Assembly (NCBI RefSeq): GCF_021917145.1
Contig: NC_061062.1
Span: 5,051,847 to 5,115,846 of the forward strand
Length of the DNA: 64,000 bases
Source: Hypomesus transpacificus
Taxonomy: Eukaryota; Chordata; Actinopteri; Osmeriformes; Osmeridae
Direction: 5' to 3'
Of the stretch, positions 8,930 through 19,663 are shown piece by piece (positions within the stretch are counted from its first letter, which is position 1; each line of letters begins with the position of its first letter). The position numbers were made by a program, and so were the translations under genes. The notes below the pieces were generated by a model. It did not search any database. It worked only from the letters and a program-made list of their open reading frames with translations, and had not been told where the DNA came from.

Positions 8930-9157
8930 TTTTAGGCTCAAGTTTGCATCCTTTGTCTCAAAGTCATGGGGTGCAACGGAGACAAAGGTTGCGTGCCACA
9001 AGTCACGCTCCGTGGTTTGAACACACAGCTCACACAGGGACTTGAAAGCCGGACCCTCCCCATTAAAAGCTTCCATTGTTACCTTAAAGTCAGGTACATA
9101 AGAGAGACAACTTAGGCCTGCTTCATCCCGCGCTGCCACACAGTTTGAGGACCCTTT

Positions 9158-9230
9158 CGCCCGAACAGGGACTTGAACCCTGGACCCTCAGATTAAAAGT
9201 CTGATGCTCTGCCGACTGAGCTATCCGGGC
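9158..9230 (-). tRNA. trnak-uuu: tRNA-Lys(TTT) copy 8
   Basis: Same gene sequence as copy 1. Confidence 0.97.
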
Positions 9231-9342
9231 TCTGGAAATGCAGGGAACACTGAGCCCTTCGGGGAACCTCTGCATGTACATCTCCTTCGCTACACAGACC
9301 CCTAAGGATCGCATGGCGAATCCACACAGGTCAATCGTCGGG

Positions 9343-9434
9343 GGCTCAGTGGCGCAATGGATAGCGCATTGGACTTCTAGGCAGGTGGAGGAAAAGCCCT
9401 TCAAAGGTTGTGGGTTCGAGTCCCACCAAAGTCG
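9343..9434 (+). tRNA. trnar-ucu: tRNA-Arg(TCT) copy 9
   Basis: As copy 3. Confidence 0.8.
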
Positions 9435-9589
9435 TTCACTCTTTTGCTCCCGTCGACCGATCGCGGGAAGAGTTATTTGCGCGGCCTCTCCTCCTCCTCT
9501 TCTTCACGGGACTCCTGGCACTCGTCTCCCGGCGTTTCCGTCCGTCTTCCGGTCCTCCCATTTTTCGGTCCTGTTTCCGTAAAGGCAGG

Positions 9590-9663
9590 GTCTCTGTGGC
9601 GCAATTGGCTAGCGCGTTCGGCTGTTAACCGAAAGGATGGTGGTTCGAGCCCACCCAGGGACG
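9590..9663 (+). tRNA. trnan-guu: tRNA-Asn(GTT) copy 10
   Basis: GGCTAG form. Confidence 0.97.
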
Positions 9664-9943
9664 AATGTGTAGTTGTTTTCCTCTGTTGTGTGTCTTGCCT
9701 GTGTGACAATGAGCTGTACCGCCGTCGGAGCTGGAAAATGTCTGAAAAAAATGCAGTCCTCCGCTCTACCAACTGAGCTGTCAAAGGGCGAGCGGGGGAT
9801 CTTTTATTTGCGAGGAAGGCATGCCATCCCCCATTTTGGGCAAAACGTTCTAAGGTGGCTTTCGAAGATGCTGTCGACCCCACCTTAAAACGCCCACTCG
9901 AAGAGAAAACAGAAGGCTGAGCCCGTCTCTGCTGACAGAGCAA

Positions 9944-10017
9944 GGCGCCGTGGCTTAGTTGGTCAAAGCGCCTGTCTAGTAAACAGGAGATCCTGAGTTC
10001 AAATCTCAGCGGTGCCT
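9944..10017 (+). tRNA. trnat-agu: tRNA-Thr(AGT) copy 10
   Basis: AGTTGG form. Confidence 0.97.
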
Positions 10018-10245
10018 TTTTAGGCTCAAGTTTGCATCCTTTGTCTCAAAGTCATGGGGTGCAACGGAGACAAAGGTTGCGTGCCACAAGTCACGCTCCG
10101 TGGTTTGAACACACAGCTCACACAGGGACTTGAAAGCCGGACCCTCCCCATTAAAAGCTTCCATTGTTACCTTAAAGTCAGGTACATAAGAGAGACAACT
10201 TAGGCCTGCTTCATCCCGCGCTGCCACACAGTTTGAGGACCCTTT

Positions 10246-10318
10246 CGCCCGAACAGGGACTTGAACCCTGGACCCTCAGATTAAAAGTCTGATGCTCTGC
10301 CGACTGAGCTATCCGGGC
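10246..10318 (-). tRNA. trnak-uuu: tRNA-Lys(TTT) copy 9
   Basis: Same gene sequence as copy 1. Confidence 0.97.
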
Positions 10319-10430
10319 TCTGGAAATGCAGGGAACACTGAGCCCTTCGGGGAACCTCTGCATGTACATCTCCTTCGCTACACAGACCCCTAAGGATCGC
10401 ATGGCGAATCCACACAGGTCAATCGTCGGG

Positions 10431-10522
10431 GGCTCAGTGGCGCAATGGATAGCGCATTGGACTTCTAGGCAGGTGGAGGAAAAGCCCTTCAAAGGTTGTG
10501 GGTTCGAGTCCCACCAAAGTCG
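10431..10522 (+). tRNA. trnar-ucu: tRNA-Arg(TCT) copy 10
   Basis: As copy 3. Confidence 0.8.
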
Positions 10523-10677
10523 TTCACTCTTTTGCTCCCGTCGACCGATCGCGGGAAGAGTTATTTGCGCGGCCTCTCCTCCTCCTCTTCTTCACGGGAC
10601 TCCTGGCACTCGTCTCCCGGCGTTTCCGTCCGTCTTCCGGTCCTCCCATTTTTCGGTCCTGTTTCCGTAAAGGCAGG

Positions 10678-10751
10678 GTCTCTGTGGCGCAATTGGCTAG
10701 CGCGTTCGGCTGTTAACCGAAAGGATGGTGGTTCGAGCCCACCCAGGGACG
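10678..10751 (+). tRNA. trnan-guu: tRNA-Asn(GTT) copy 11
   Basis: GGCTAG form. Confidence 0.97.
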
Positions 10752-11031
10752 AATGTGTAGTTGTTTTCCTCTGTTGTGTGTCTTGCCTGTGTGACAATGA
10801 GCTGTACCGCCGTCGGAGCTGGAAAATGTCTGAAAAAAATGCAGTCCTCCGCTCTACCAACTGAGCTGTCAAAGGGCGAGCGGGGGATCTTTTATTTGCG
10901 AGGAAGGCATGCCATCCCCCATTTTGGGCAAAACGTTCTAAGGTGGCTTTCGAAGATGCTGTCGACCCCACCTTAAAACGCCCACTCGAAGAGAAAACAG
11001 AAGGCTGAGCCCGTCTCTGCTGACAGAGCAA

Positions 11032-11105
11032 GGCGCCGTGGCTTAGCTGGTCAAAGCGCCTGTCTAGTAAACAGGAGATCCTGAGTTCAAATCTCAGCGG
11101 TGCCT
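11032..11105 (+). tRNA. trnat-agu: tRNA-Thr(AGT) copy 11
   Basis: AGCTGG form. Confidence 0.97.
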
Positions 11106-11333
11106 TTTTAGGCTCAAGTTTGCATCCTTTGTCTCAAAGTCATGGGGTGCAACGGAGACAAAGGTTGCGTGCCACAAGTCACGCTCCGTGGTTTGAACAC
11201 ACAGCTCACACAGGGACTTGAAAGCCGGACCCTCCCCATTAAAAGCTTCCATTGTTACCTTAAAGTCAGGTACATAAGAGAGACAACTTAGGCCTGCTTC
11301 ATCCCGCGCTGCCACACAGTTTGAGGACCCTTT

Positions 11334-11406
11334 CGCCCGAACAGGGACTTGAACCCTGGACCCTCAGATTAAAAGTCTGATGCTCTGCCGACTGAGCTAT
11401 CCGGGC
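11334..11406 (-). tRNA. trnak-uuu: tRNA-Lys(TTT) copy 10
   Basis: Same gene sequence as copy 1; the next unit lacks Lys. Confidence 0.97.
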
Positions 11407-11518
11407 TCTGGAAATGCAGGGAACACTGAGCCCTTCGGGGAACCTCTGCATGTACATCTCCTTCGCTACACAGACCCCTAAGGATCGCATGGCGAATCCA
11501 CACAGGTCAATCGTCGGG

Positions 11519-11610
11519 GGCTCAGTGGCGCAATGGATAGCGCATTGGACTTCTAGGCAGGTGGAGGAAAAGCCCTTCAAAGGTTGTGGGTTCGAGTCCC
11601 ACCAAAGTCG
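11519..11610 (+). tRNA. trnar-ucu: tRNA-Arg(TCT) copy 11
   Basis: As copy 3. Confidence 0.8.
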
Positions 11611-11765
11611 TTCACTCTTTTGCTCCCGTCGACCGATCGCGGGAAGAGTTATTTGCGCGGCCTCTCCTCCTCCTCTTCTTCACGGGACTCCTGGCACTCG
11701 TCTCCCGGCGTTTCCGTCCGTCTTCCGGTCCTCCCATTTTTCGGTCCTGTTTCCGTAAAGGCAGG

Positions 11766-11839
11766 GTCTCTGTGGCGCAATTGGCTAGCGCGTTCGGCTG
11801 TTAACCGAAAGGATGGTGGTTCGAGCCCACCCAGGGACG
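11766..11839 (+). tRNA. trnan-guu: tRNA-Asn(GTT) copy 12
   Basis: GGCTAG form; first member of the alternating block. Confidence 0.97.
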
Positions 11840-12119
11840 AATGTGTAGTTGTTTTCCTCTGTTGTGTGTCTTGCCTGTGTGACAATGAGCTGTACCGCCG
11901 TCGGAGCTGGAAAATGTCTGAAAAAAATGCAGTCCTCCGCTCTACCAACTGAGCTGTCAAAGGGCGAGCGGGGGATCTTTTATTTGCGAGGAAGGCATGC
12001 CATCCCCCATTTTGGGCAAAACGTTCTAAGGTGGCTTTCGAAGATGCTGTCGACCCCACCTTAAAACGCCCACTCGAAGAGAAAACAGAAGGCTGAGCCC
12101 GTCTCTGCTGACAGAGCAA

Positions 12120-12193
12120 GGCGCCGTGGCTTAGTTGGTCAAAGCGCCTGTCTAGTAAACAGGAGATCCTGAGTTCAAATCTCAGCGGTGCCT
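12120..12193 (+). tRNA. trnat-agu: tRNA-Thr(AGT) copy 12
   Basis: AGTTGG form; followed by a short spacer. Confidence 0.97.
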
Positions 12194-12315
12194 TTTTAGG
12201 CTCAAGTTTGCATCCTTTGTCTCAAAGTCATGGGGTGCACCTCTGCATGTACATCTCCTTCGCTACACAGACCCCTAAAGATCGCATGGCGAATCCACAC
12301 AGGTCAATCGTCGGG

Positions 12316-12407
12316 GGCTCAGTGGCGCAATGGATAGCGCATTGGACTTCTAGGCAGGTGGAGGAAAAGCCCTTCAAAGGTTATGGGTTCGAGTCCCACC
12401 AAAGTCG
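12316..12407 (+). tRNA. trnar-ucu: tRNA-Arg(TCT) copy 12, short-unit form
   Basis: As copy 2, with A49-C65. Confidence 0.7.
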
Positions 12408-12562
12408 TTCACTCTTTTGCTCCCGTCGACCAATCGCGGGAAGAGTTATTTGCGCGGCCTCTCCTCCTCCTCTTCTTCACGGGACTCCTGGCACTCGTCT
12501 CCCGGCGTTTCCGTCCGTCTTCCGGTCCTCCCATTTTTCGGTCCTGTTTCCGTAAAGGCAGG

Positions 12563-12636
12563 GTCTCTGTGGCGCAATTGGATAGCGCGTTCGGCTGTTA
12601 ACCGAAAGGATGGTGGTTCGAGCCCACCCAGGGACG
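12563..12636 (+). tRNA. trnan-guu: tRNA-Asn(GTT) copy 13, short-unit form
   Basis: GGATAG form without the nearby TTTT. Confidence 0.95.
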
Positions 12637-12916
12637 AATGTGTTGTTGTTTGCCTCTGTTGTGGGTCTTGCCTGTGCGACAATGAGCTGTACCGCCGTCG
12701 GAGCTGGAAAATGTCTGAAAAAAATGCAGTCCTCCGCTCTACCAACTGAGCTGTCAAAGGGCGAGCGGGGGATCTTTTATTTGCGAGGAAGGCATGCCAT
12801 CCCCCATTTTGGGCAAAACGTTCTAAGGTGGCTTTCGAAGATGCTGTCGACCCCACCTTAAAACGCCCACTCGAAGAGAAAACAGAAGGCTGAGCCCGTC
12901 TCTGCTGACAGAGCAA

Positions 12917-12990
12917 GGCGCCGTGGCTTAGCTGGTCAAAGCGCCTGTCTAGTAAACAGGAGATCCTGAGTTCAAATCTCAGCGGTGCCT
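12917..12990 (+). tRNA. trnat-agu: tRNA-Thr(AGT) copy 13
   Basis: AGCTGG form; followed by a full spacer. Confidence 0.97.
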
Positions 12991-13218
12991 TTTTAGGCTC
13001 AAGTTTGCATCCTTTGTCTCAAAGTCATGGGGTGCAACGGAGACAAAGGTTGCGTGCCACAAGTCACGCTCCGTGGTTTGAACACACAGCTCACACAGGG
13101 ACTTGAAAGCCGGACCCTCCCCATTAAAAGCTTCCATTGTTACCTTAAAGTCAGGTACATAAGAGAGACAACTTAGGCCTGCTTCATCCCGCGCTGCCAC
13201 ACAGTTTGAGGACCCTTT

Positions 13219-13291
13219 CGCCCGAACAGGGACTTGAACCCTGGACCCTCAGATTAAAAGTCTGATGCTCTGCCGACTGAGCTATCCGGGC
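13219..13291 (-). tRNA. trnak-uuu: tRNA-Lys(TTT) copy 11
   Basis: Lys of the first 1885-bp dimer. Confidence 0.97.
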
Positions 13292-13403
13292 TCTGGAAAT
13301 GCAGGGAACACTGAGCCCTTCGGGGAACCTCTGCATGTACATCTCCTTCGCTACACAGACCCCTAAGGATCGCATGGCGAATCCACACAGGTCAATCGTC
13401 GGG

Positions 13404-13495
13404 GGCTCAGTGGCGCAATGGATAGCGCATTGGACTTCTAGGCAGGTGGAGGAAAAGCCCTTCAAAGGTTGTGGGTTCGAGTCCCACCAAAGTCG
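13404..13495 (+). tRNA. trnar-ucu: tRNA-Arg(TCT) copy 13
   Basis: As copy 3. Confidence 0.8.
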
Positions 13496-13650
13496 TTCAC
13501 TCTTTTGCTCCCGTCGACCGATCGCGGGAAGAGTTATTTGCGCGGCCTCTCCTCCTCCTCTTCTTCACGGGACTCCTGGCACTCGTCTCCCGGCGTTTCC
13601 GTCCGTCTTCCGGTCCTCCCATTTTTCGGTCCTGTTTCCGTAAAGGCAGG

Positions 13651-13724
13651 GTCTCTGTGGCGCAATTGGCTAGCGCGTTCGGCTGTTAACCGAAAGGATG
13701 GTGGTTCGAGCCCACCCAGGGACG
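13651..13724 (+). tRNA. trnan-guu: tRNA-Asn(GTT) copy 14
   Basis: GGCTAG form. Confidence 0.97.
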
Positions 13725-14004
13725 AATGTGTAGTTGTTTTCCTCTGTTGTGTGTCTTGCCTGTGTGACAATGAGCTGTACCGCCGTCGGAGCTGGAAAAT
13801 GTCTGAAAAAAATGCAGTCCTCCGCTCTACCAACTGAGCTGTCAAAGGGCGAGCGGGGGATCTTTTATTTGCGAGGAAGGCATGCCATCCCCCATTTTGG
13901 GCAAAACGTTCTAAGGTGGCTTTCGAAGATGCTGTCGACCCCACCTTAAAACGCCCACTCGAAGAGAAAACAGAAGGCTGAGCCCGTCTCTGCTGACAGA
14001 GCAA

Positions 14005-14078
14005 GGCGCCGTGGCTTAGTTGGTCAAAGCGCCTGTCTAGTAAACAGGAGATCCTGAGTTCAAATCTCAGCGGTGCCT
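14005..14078 (+). tRNA. trnat-agu: tRNA-Thr(AGT) copy 14
   Basis: AGTTGG form; short spacer follows. Confidence 0.97.
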
Positions 14079-14200
14079 TTTTAGGCTCAAGTTTGCATCC
14101 TTTGTCTCAAAGTCATGGGGTGCACCTCTGCATGTACATCTCCTTCGCTACACAGACCCCTAAAGATCGCATGGCGAATCCACACAGGTCAATCGTCGGG

Positions 14201-14292
14201 GGCTCAGTGGCGCAATGGATAGCGCATTGGACTTCTAGGCAGGTGGAGGAAAAGCCCTTCAAAGGTTATGGGTTCGAGTCCCACCAAAGTCG
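14201..14292 (+). tRNA. trnar-ucu: tRNA-Arg(TCT) copy 14, short-unit form
   Basis: As copy 2, with A49-C65. Confidence 0.7.
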
Positions 14293-14447
14293 TTCACTCT
14301 TTTGCTCCCGTCGACCAATCGCGGGAAGAGTTATTTGCGCGGCCTCTCCTCCTCCTCTTCTTCACGGGACTCCTGGCACTCGTCTCCCGGCGTTTCCGTC
14401 CGTCTTCCGGTCCTCCCATTTTTCGGTCCTGTTTCCGTAAAGGCAGG

Positions 14448-14521
14448 GTCTCTGTGGCGCAATTGGATAGCGCGTTCGGCTGTTAACCGAAAGGATGGTG
14501 GTTCGAGCCCACCCAGGGACG
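14448..14521 (+). tRNA. trnan-guu: tRNA-Asn(GTT) copy 15, short-unit form
   Basis: GGATAG form without the nearby TTTT. Confidence 0.95.
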
Positions 14522-14801
14522 AATGTGTTGTTGTTTGCCTCTGTTGTGGGTCTTGCCTGTGCGACAATGAGCTGTACCGCCGTCGGAGCTGGAAAATGTC
14601 TGAAAAAAATGCAGTCCTCCGCTCTACCAACTGAGCTGTCAAAGGGCGAGCGGGGGATCTTTTATTTGCGAGGAAGGCATGCCATCCCCCATTTTGGGCA
14701 AAACGTTCTAAGGTGGCTTTCGAAGATGCTGTCGACCCCACCTTAAAACGCCCACTCGAAGAGAAAACAGAAGGCTGAGCCCGTCTCTGCTGACAGAGCA
14801 A

Positions 14802-14875
14802 GGCGCCGTGGCTTAGCTGGTCAAAGCGCCTGTCTAGTAAACAGGAGATCCTGAGTTCAAATCTCAGCGGTGCCT
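14802..14875 (+). tRNA. trnat-agu: tRNA-Thr(AGT) copy 15
   Basis: AGCTGG form; full spacer follows. Confidence 0.97.
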
Positions 14876-15103
14876 TTTTAGGCTCAAGTTTGCATCCTTT
14901 GTCTCAAAGTCATGGGGTGCAACGGAGACAAAGGTTGCGTGCCACAAGTCACGCTCCGTGGTTTGAACACACAGCTCACACAGGGACTTGAAAGCCGGAC
15001 CCTCCCCATTAAAAGCTTCCATTGTTACCTTAAAGTCAGGTACATAAGAGAGACAACTTAGGCCTGCTTCATCCCGCGCTGCCACACAGTTTGAGGACCC
15101 TTT

Positions 15104-15176
15104 CGCCCGAACAGGGACTTGAACCCTGGACCCTCAGATTAAAAGTCTGATGCTCTGCCGACTGAGCTATCCGGGC
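15104..15176 (-). tRNA. trnak-uuu: tRNA-Lys(TTT) copy 12
   Basis: Lys of the second dimer. Confidence 0.97.
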
Positions 15177-15288
15177 TCTGGAAATGCAGGGAACACTGAG
15201 CCCTTCGGGGAACCTCTGCATGTACATCTCCTTCGCTACACAGACCCCTAAGGATCGCATGGCGAATCCACACAGGTCAATCGTCGGG

Positions 15289-15380
15289 GGCTCAGTGGCG
15301 CAATGGATAGCGCATTGGACTTCTAGGCAGGTGGAGGAAAAGCCCTTCAAAGGTTGTGGGTTCGAGTCCCACCAAAGTCG
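15289..15380 (+). tRNA. trnar-ucu: tRNA-Arg(TCT) copy 15
   Basis: As copy 3. Confidence 0.8.
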
Positions 15381-15535
15381 TTCACTCTTTTGCTCCCGTC
15401 GACCGATCGCGGGAAGAGTTATTTGCGCGGCCTCTCCTCCTCCTCTTCTTCACGGGACTCCTGGCACTCGTCTCCCGGCGTTTCCGTCCGTCTTCCGGTC
15501 CTCCCATTTTTCGGTCCTGTTTCCGTAAAGGCAGG

Positions 15536-15609
15536 GTCTCTGTGGCGCAATTGGCTAGCGCGTTCGGCTGTTAACCGAAAGGATGGTGGTTCGAGCCCAC
15601 CCAGGGACG
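15536..15609 (+). tRNA. trnan-guu: tRNA-Asn(GTT) copy 16
   Basis: GGCTAG form. Confidence 0.97.
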
Positions 15610-15889
15610 AATGTGTAGTTGTTTTCCTCTGTTGTGTGTCTTGCCTGTGTGACAATGAGCTGTACCGCCGTCGGAGCTGGAAAATGTCTGAAAAAAATGC
15701 AGTCCTCCGCTCTACCAACTGAGCTGTCAAAGGGCGAGCGGGGGATCTTTTATTTGCGAGGAAGGCATGCCATCCCCCATTTTGGGCAAAACGTTCTAAG
15801 GTGGCTTTCGAAGATGCTGTCGACCCCACCTTAAAACGCCCACTCGAAGAGAAAACAGAAGGCTGAGCCCGTCTCTGCTGACAGAGCAA

Positions 15890-15963
15890 GGCGCCGTGGC
15901 TTAGTTGGTCAAAGCGCCTGTCTAGTAAACAGGAGATCCTGAGTTCAAATCTCAGCGGTGCCT
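15890..15963 (+). tRNA. trnat-agu: tRNA-Thr(AGT) copy 16
   Basis: AGTTGG form; short spacer follows. Confidence 0.97.
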
Positions 15964-16085
15964 TTTTAGGCTCAAGTTTGCATCCTTTGTCTCAAAGTCA
16001 TGGGGTGCACCTCTGCATGTACATCTCCTTCGCTACACAGACCCCTAAAGATCGCATGGCGAATCCACACAGGTCAATCGTCGGG

Positions 16086-16177
16086 GGCTCAGTGGCGCAA
16101 TGGATAGCGCATTGGACTTCTAGGCAGGTGGAGGAAAAGCCCTTCAAAGGTTATGGGTTCGAGTCCCACCAAAGTCG
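16086..16177 (+). tRNA. trnar-ucu: tRNA-Arg(TCT) copy 16, short-unit form
   Basis: As copy 2, with A49-C65. Confidence 0.7.
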
Positions 16178-16332
16178 TTCACTCTTTTGCTCCCGTCGAC
16201 CAATCGCGGGAAGAGTTATTTGCGCGGCCTCTCCTCCTCCTCTTCTTCACGGGACTCCTGGCACTCGTCTCCCGGCGTTTCCGTCCGTCTTCCGGTCCTC
16301 CCATTTTTCGGTCCTGTTTCCGTAAAGGCAGG

Positions 16333-16406
16333 GTCTCTGTGGCGCAATTGGATAGCGCGTTCGGCTGTTAACCGAAAGGATGGTGGTTCGAGCCCACCCA
16401 GGGACG
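16333..16406 (+). tRNA. trnan-guu: tRNA-Asn(GTT) copy 17, short-unit form
   Basis: GGATAG form without the nearby TTTT. Confidence 0.95.
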
Positions 16407-16686
16407 AATGTGTTGTTGTTTGCCTCTGTTGTGGGTCTTGCCTGTGCGACAATGAGCTGTACCGCCGTCGGAGCTGGAAAATGTCTGAAAAAAATGCAGT
16501 CCTCCGCTCTACCAACTGAGCTGTCAAAGGGCGAGCGGGGGATCTTTTATTTGCGAGGAAGGCATGCCATCCCCCATTTTGGGCAAAACGTTCTAAGGTG
16601 GCTTTCGAAGATGCTGTCGACCCCACCTTAAAACGCCCACTCGAAGAGAAAACAGAAGGCTGAGCCCGTCTCTGCTGACAGAGCAA

Positions 16687-16760
16687 GGCGCCGTGGCTTA
16701 GCTGGTCAAAGCGCCTGTCTAGTAAACAGGAGATCCTGAGTTCAAATCTCAGCGGTGCCT
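16687..16760 (+). tRNA. trnat-agu: tRNA-Thr(AGT) copy 17
   Basis: AGCTGG form; full spacer follows. Confidence 0.97.
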
Positions 16761-16988
16761 TTTTAGGCTCAAGTTTGCATCCTTTGTCTCAAAGTCATGG
16801 GGTGCAACGGAGACAAAGGTTGCGTGCCACAAGTCACGCTCCGTGGTTTGAACACACAGCTCACACAGGGACTTGAAAGCCGGACCCTCCCCATTAAAAG
16901 CTTCCATTGTTACCTTAAAGTCAGGTACATAAGAGAGACAACTTAGGCCTGCTTCATCCCGCGCTGCCACACAGTTTGAGGACCCTTT

Positions 16989-17061
16989 CGCCCGAACAGG
17001 GACTTGAACCCTGGACCCTCAGATTAAAAGTCTGATGCTCTGCCGACTGAGCTATCCGGGC
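16989..17061 (-). tRNA. trnak-uuu: tRNA-Lys(TTT) copy 13
   Basis: Lys of the third dimer. Confidence 0.97.
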
Positions 17062-17173
17062 TCTGGAAATGCAGGGAACACTGAGCCCTTCGGGGAACCT
17101 CTGCATGTACATCTCCTTCGCTACACAGACCCCTAAGGATCGCATGGCGAATCCACACAGGTCAATCGTCGGG

Positions 17174-17265
17174 GGCTCAGTGGCGCAATGGATAGCGCAT
17201 TGGACTTCTAGGCAGGTGGAGGAAAAGCCCTTCAAAGGTTGTGGGTTCGAGTCCCACCAAAGTCG
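17174..17265 (+). tRNA. trnar-ucu: tRNA-Arg(TCT) copy 17
   Basis: As copy 3. Confidence 0.8.
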
Positions 17266-17420
17266 TTCACTCTTTTGCTCCCGTCGACCGATCGCGGGAA
17301 GAGTTATTTGCGCGGCCTCTCCTCCTCCTCTTCTTCACGGGACTCCTGGCACTCGTCTCCCGGCGTTTCCGTCCGTCTTCCGGTCCTCCCATTTTTCGGT
17401 CCTGTTTCCGTAAAGGCAGG

Positions 17421-17494
17421 GTCTCTGTGGCGCAATTGGCTAGCGCGTTCGGCTGTTAACCGAAAGGATGGTGGTTCGAGCCCACCCAGGGACG
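17421..17494 (+). tRNA. trnan-guu: tRNA-Asn(GTT) copy 18
   Basis: GGCTAG form. Confidence 0.97.
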
Positions 17495-17774
17495 AATGTG
17501 TAGTTGTTTTCCTCTGTTGTGTGTCTTGCCTGTGTGACAATGAGCTGTACCGCCGTCGGAGCTGGAAAATGTCTGAAAAAAATGCAGTCCTCCGCTCTAC
17601 CAACTGAGCTGTCAAAGGGCGAGCGGGGGATCTTTTATTTGCGAGGAAGGCATGCCATCCCCCATTTTGGGCAAAACGTTCTAAGGTGGCTTTCGAAGAT
17701 GCTGTCGACCCCACCTTAAAACGCCCACTCGAAGAGAAAACAGAAGGCTGAGCCCGTCTCTGCTGACAGAGCAA

Positions 17775-17848
17775 GGCGCCGTGGCTTAGTTGGTCAAAGC
17801 GCCTGTCTAGTAAACAGGAGATCCTGAGTTCAAATCTCAGCGGTGCCT
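17775..17848 (+). tRNA. trnat-agu: tRNA-Thr(AGT) copy 18
   Basis: AGTTGG form; short spacer follows. Confidence 0.97.
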
Positions 17849-17970
17849 TTTTAGGCTCAAGTTTGCATCCTTTGTCTCAAAGTCATGGGGTGCACCTCTG
17901 CATGTACATCTCCTTCGCTACACAGACCCCTAAAGATCGCATGGCGAATCCACACAGGTCAATCGTCGGG

Positions 17971-18062
17971 GGCTCAGTGGCGCAATGGATAGCGCATTGG
18001 ACTTCTAGGCAGGTGGAGGAAAAGCCCTTCAAAGGTTATGGGTTCGAGTCCCACCAAAGTCG
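17971..18062 (+). tRNA. trnar-ucu: tRNA-Arg(TCT) copy 18, short-unit form
   Basis: As copy 2, with A49-C65, but the downstream flank has the full-unit GACCGATCG. Confidence 0.7.
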
Positions 18063-18217
18063 TTCACTCTTTTGCTCCCGTCGACCGATCGCGGGAAGAG
18101 TTATTTGCGCGGCCTCTCCTCCTCCTCTTCTTCACGGGACTCCTGGCACTCGTCTCCCGGCGTTTCCGTCCGTCTTCCGGTCCTCCCATTTTTCGGTCCT
18201 GTTTCCGTAAAGGCAGG

Positions 18218-18291
18218 GTCTCTGTGGCGCAATTGGATAGCGCGTTCGGCTGTTAACCGAAAGGATGGTGGTTCGAGCCCACCCAGGGACG
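18218..18291 (+). tRNA. trnan-guu: tRNA-Asn(GTT) copy 19, short-unit form
   Basis: GGATAG form without the nearby TTTT. Confidence 0.95.
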
Positions 18292-18575
18292 AATGTGTTG
18301 TTGTTTGCCTCTGTTGTGGGTCTTGCCTGTGCGACAATGAGCTGTACCGCCGTCGGAGCTGGAAAATGTCTGAAAAAAATGCAGTCCTCCGCTCTACCAA
18401 CTGAGCTGTCAAAGGGCGAGCGAGCGGGCCATCTTTTATTTGCGAGGAAGGCATGCCATCCCCCATTTTGGGCATAACGTTCTAAGGTGGCTTTCGAAGA
18501 TGCTGTCGACCCCACCTTAAAGCGCCCACTCGAAGAGAAAATAGAAGGCTGAGCCCGTCTCTGCTGACAGAGCAA

Positions 18576-18649
18576 GGCGCCGTGGCTTAGTTGGTCAAAG
18601 CGCCTGTCTAGTAAACAGGAGATCCTGAGTTCAAATCTCAGCGGTGCCT
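18576..18649 (+). tRNA. trnat-agu: tRNA-Thr(AGT) copy 19
   Basis: AGTTGG form; full spacer follows. Confidence 0.97.
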
Positions 18650-18877
18650 TTTTAGGCTCAAGTTTGCATCCTTTGTCTCAAAGTCATGGGGTGCAACGGA
18701 GACAAAGGTTGCGTGCCACAAGTCACGCTCCGTGGTTTGAACACACAGCTCACACAGGGACTTGAAAGCCGGACCCTCCCCATTAAAAGCTTCCATTGTT
18801 ACCTTAAAGTCAGGTACATAAGAGAGACAACTTAGGCCTGCTTCATCCCGCGCTGCCACACAGTTTGAGGACCCTTT

Positions 18878-18950
18878 AGCCCGAACAGGGACTTGAACCC
18901 TGGACCCTCAGATTAAAAGTCTGATGCTCTGCCGACTGAGCTATCCGGGC
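18878..18950 (-). tRNA. trnak-uuu: tRNA-Lys(TTT) copy 14
   Basis: The discriminator base on the minus strand is T instead of G (A at 18878 on the plus strand). The 72-nt body is unchanged. Confidence 0.92.
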
Positions 18951-19062
18951 TCTGGAAAGGCAGGGAACACTGAGCCCTTCGGGGAACCTCTGCATGTACA
19001 TCTCCTTCGCTACACAGACCCCTAAGGATCGCATGGCGAATCCACACAGGTCAATCGTCGGG

Positions 19063-19154
19063 GGCTCAGTGGCGCAATGGATAGCGCATTGGACTTCTAG
19101 GCAGGTGGAGGAAAAGCCCTTCAAAGGTTGTGGGTTCGAGTCCCACCAAAGTCG
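19063..19154 (+). tRNA. trnar-ucu: tRNA-Arg(TCT) copy 19
   Basis: As copy 3; last copy with C38. Confidence 0.8.
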
Positions 19155-19309
19155 TTCACTCTTTTGCTCCCGTCGACCGATCGCGGGAAGAGTTATTTGC
19201 GCGGCCTCTCCTCCTCCTCTTCTTCACGGGACTCCTGGCACTCGTCTCCCGGCGTTTCCGTCCGTCTTCCGGTCCTCCCATTTTTCGGTCCTGTTTCCGT
19301 AAAGGCAGG

Positions 19310-19383
19310 GTCTCTGTGGCGCAATTGGCTAGCGCGTTCGGCTGTTAACCGAAAGGATGGTGGTTCGAGCCCACCCAGGGACG
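19310..19383 (+). tRNA. trnan-guu: tRNA-Asn(GTT) copy 20
   Basis: GGCTAG form; last Asn copy before the N gap. Confidence 0.97.
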
Positions 19384-19663
19384 AATGTGTAGTTGTTTTC
19401 CTCTGTTGTGTGTCTTGCCTGTGTGACAATGAGCTGTACCGCCGTCGGAGCTGGAAAATGTCTGAAAAAAATGCAGTCCTCCGCTCTACCAACTGAGCTG
19501 TCAAAGGGCGAGCGGGGGATCTTTTATTTGCGAGGAAGGCATGCCATCCCCCATTTTGGGCAAAACGTTCTAAGGTGGCTTTCGAAGATGCTGTCGACCC
19601 CACCTTAAAACGCCCACTCGAAGAGAAAACAGAAGGCTGAGCCCGTCTCTGCTGACAGAGCAA

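Larger units (their letters stand above)
11766..19309. repeat. Higher-order 1885-bp repeat: short and full units alternating
   Basis: Asn starts run 11766, 12563, 13651, 14448, 15536, 16333, 17421, 18218 and 19310, that is steps of 797 and 1088 in turn (the last is 1092). The dimer of one short and one full unit is therefore repeated four times. The short unit lacks 291 bp between the Thr hairpin loop and the Arg 5' flank, removing the Lys gene and Lys relic. One isolated short unit of the same kind lies at 1174-1970. Repetition of the dimer implies unequal exchange that took the pair as its unit. Confidence 0.95.
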
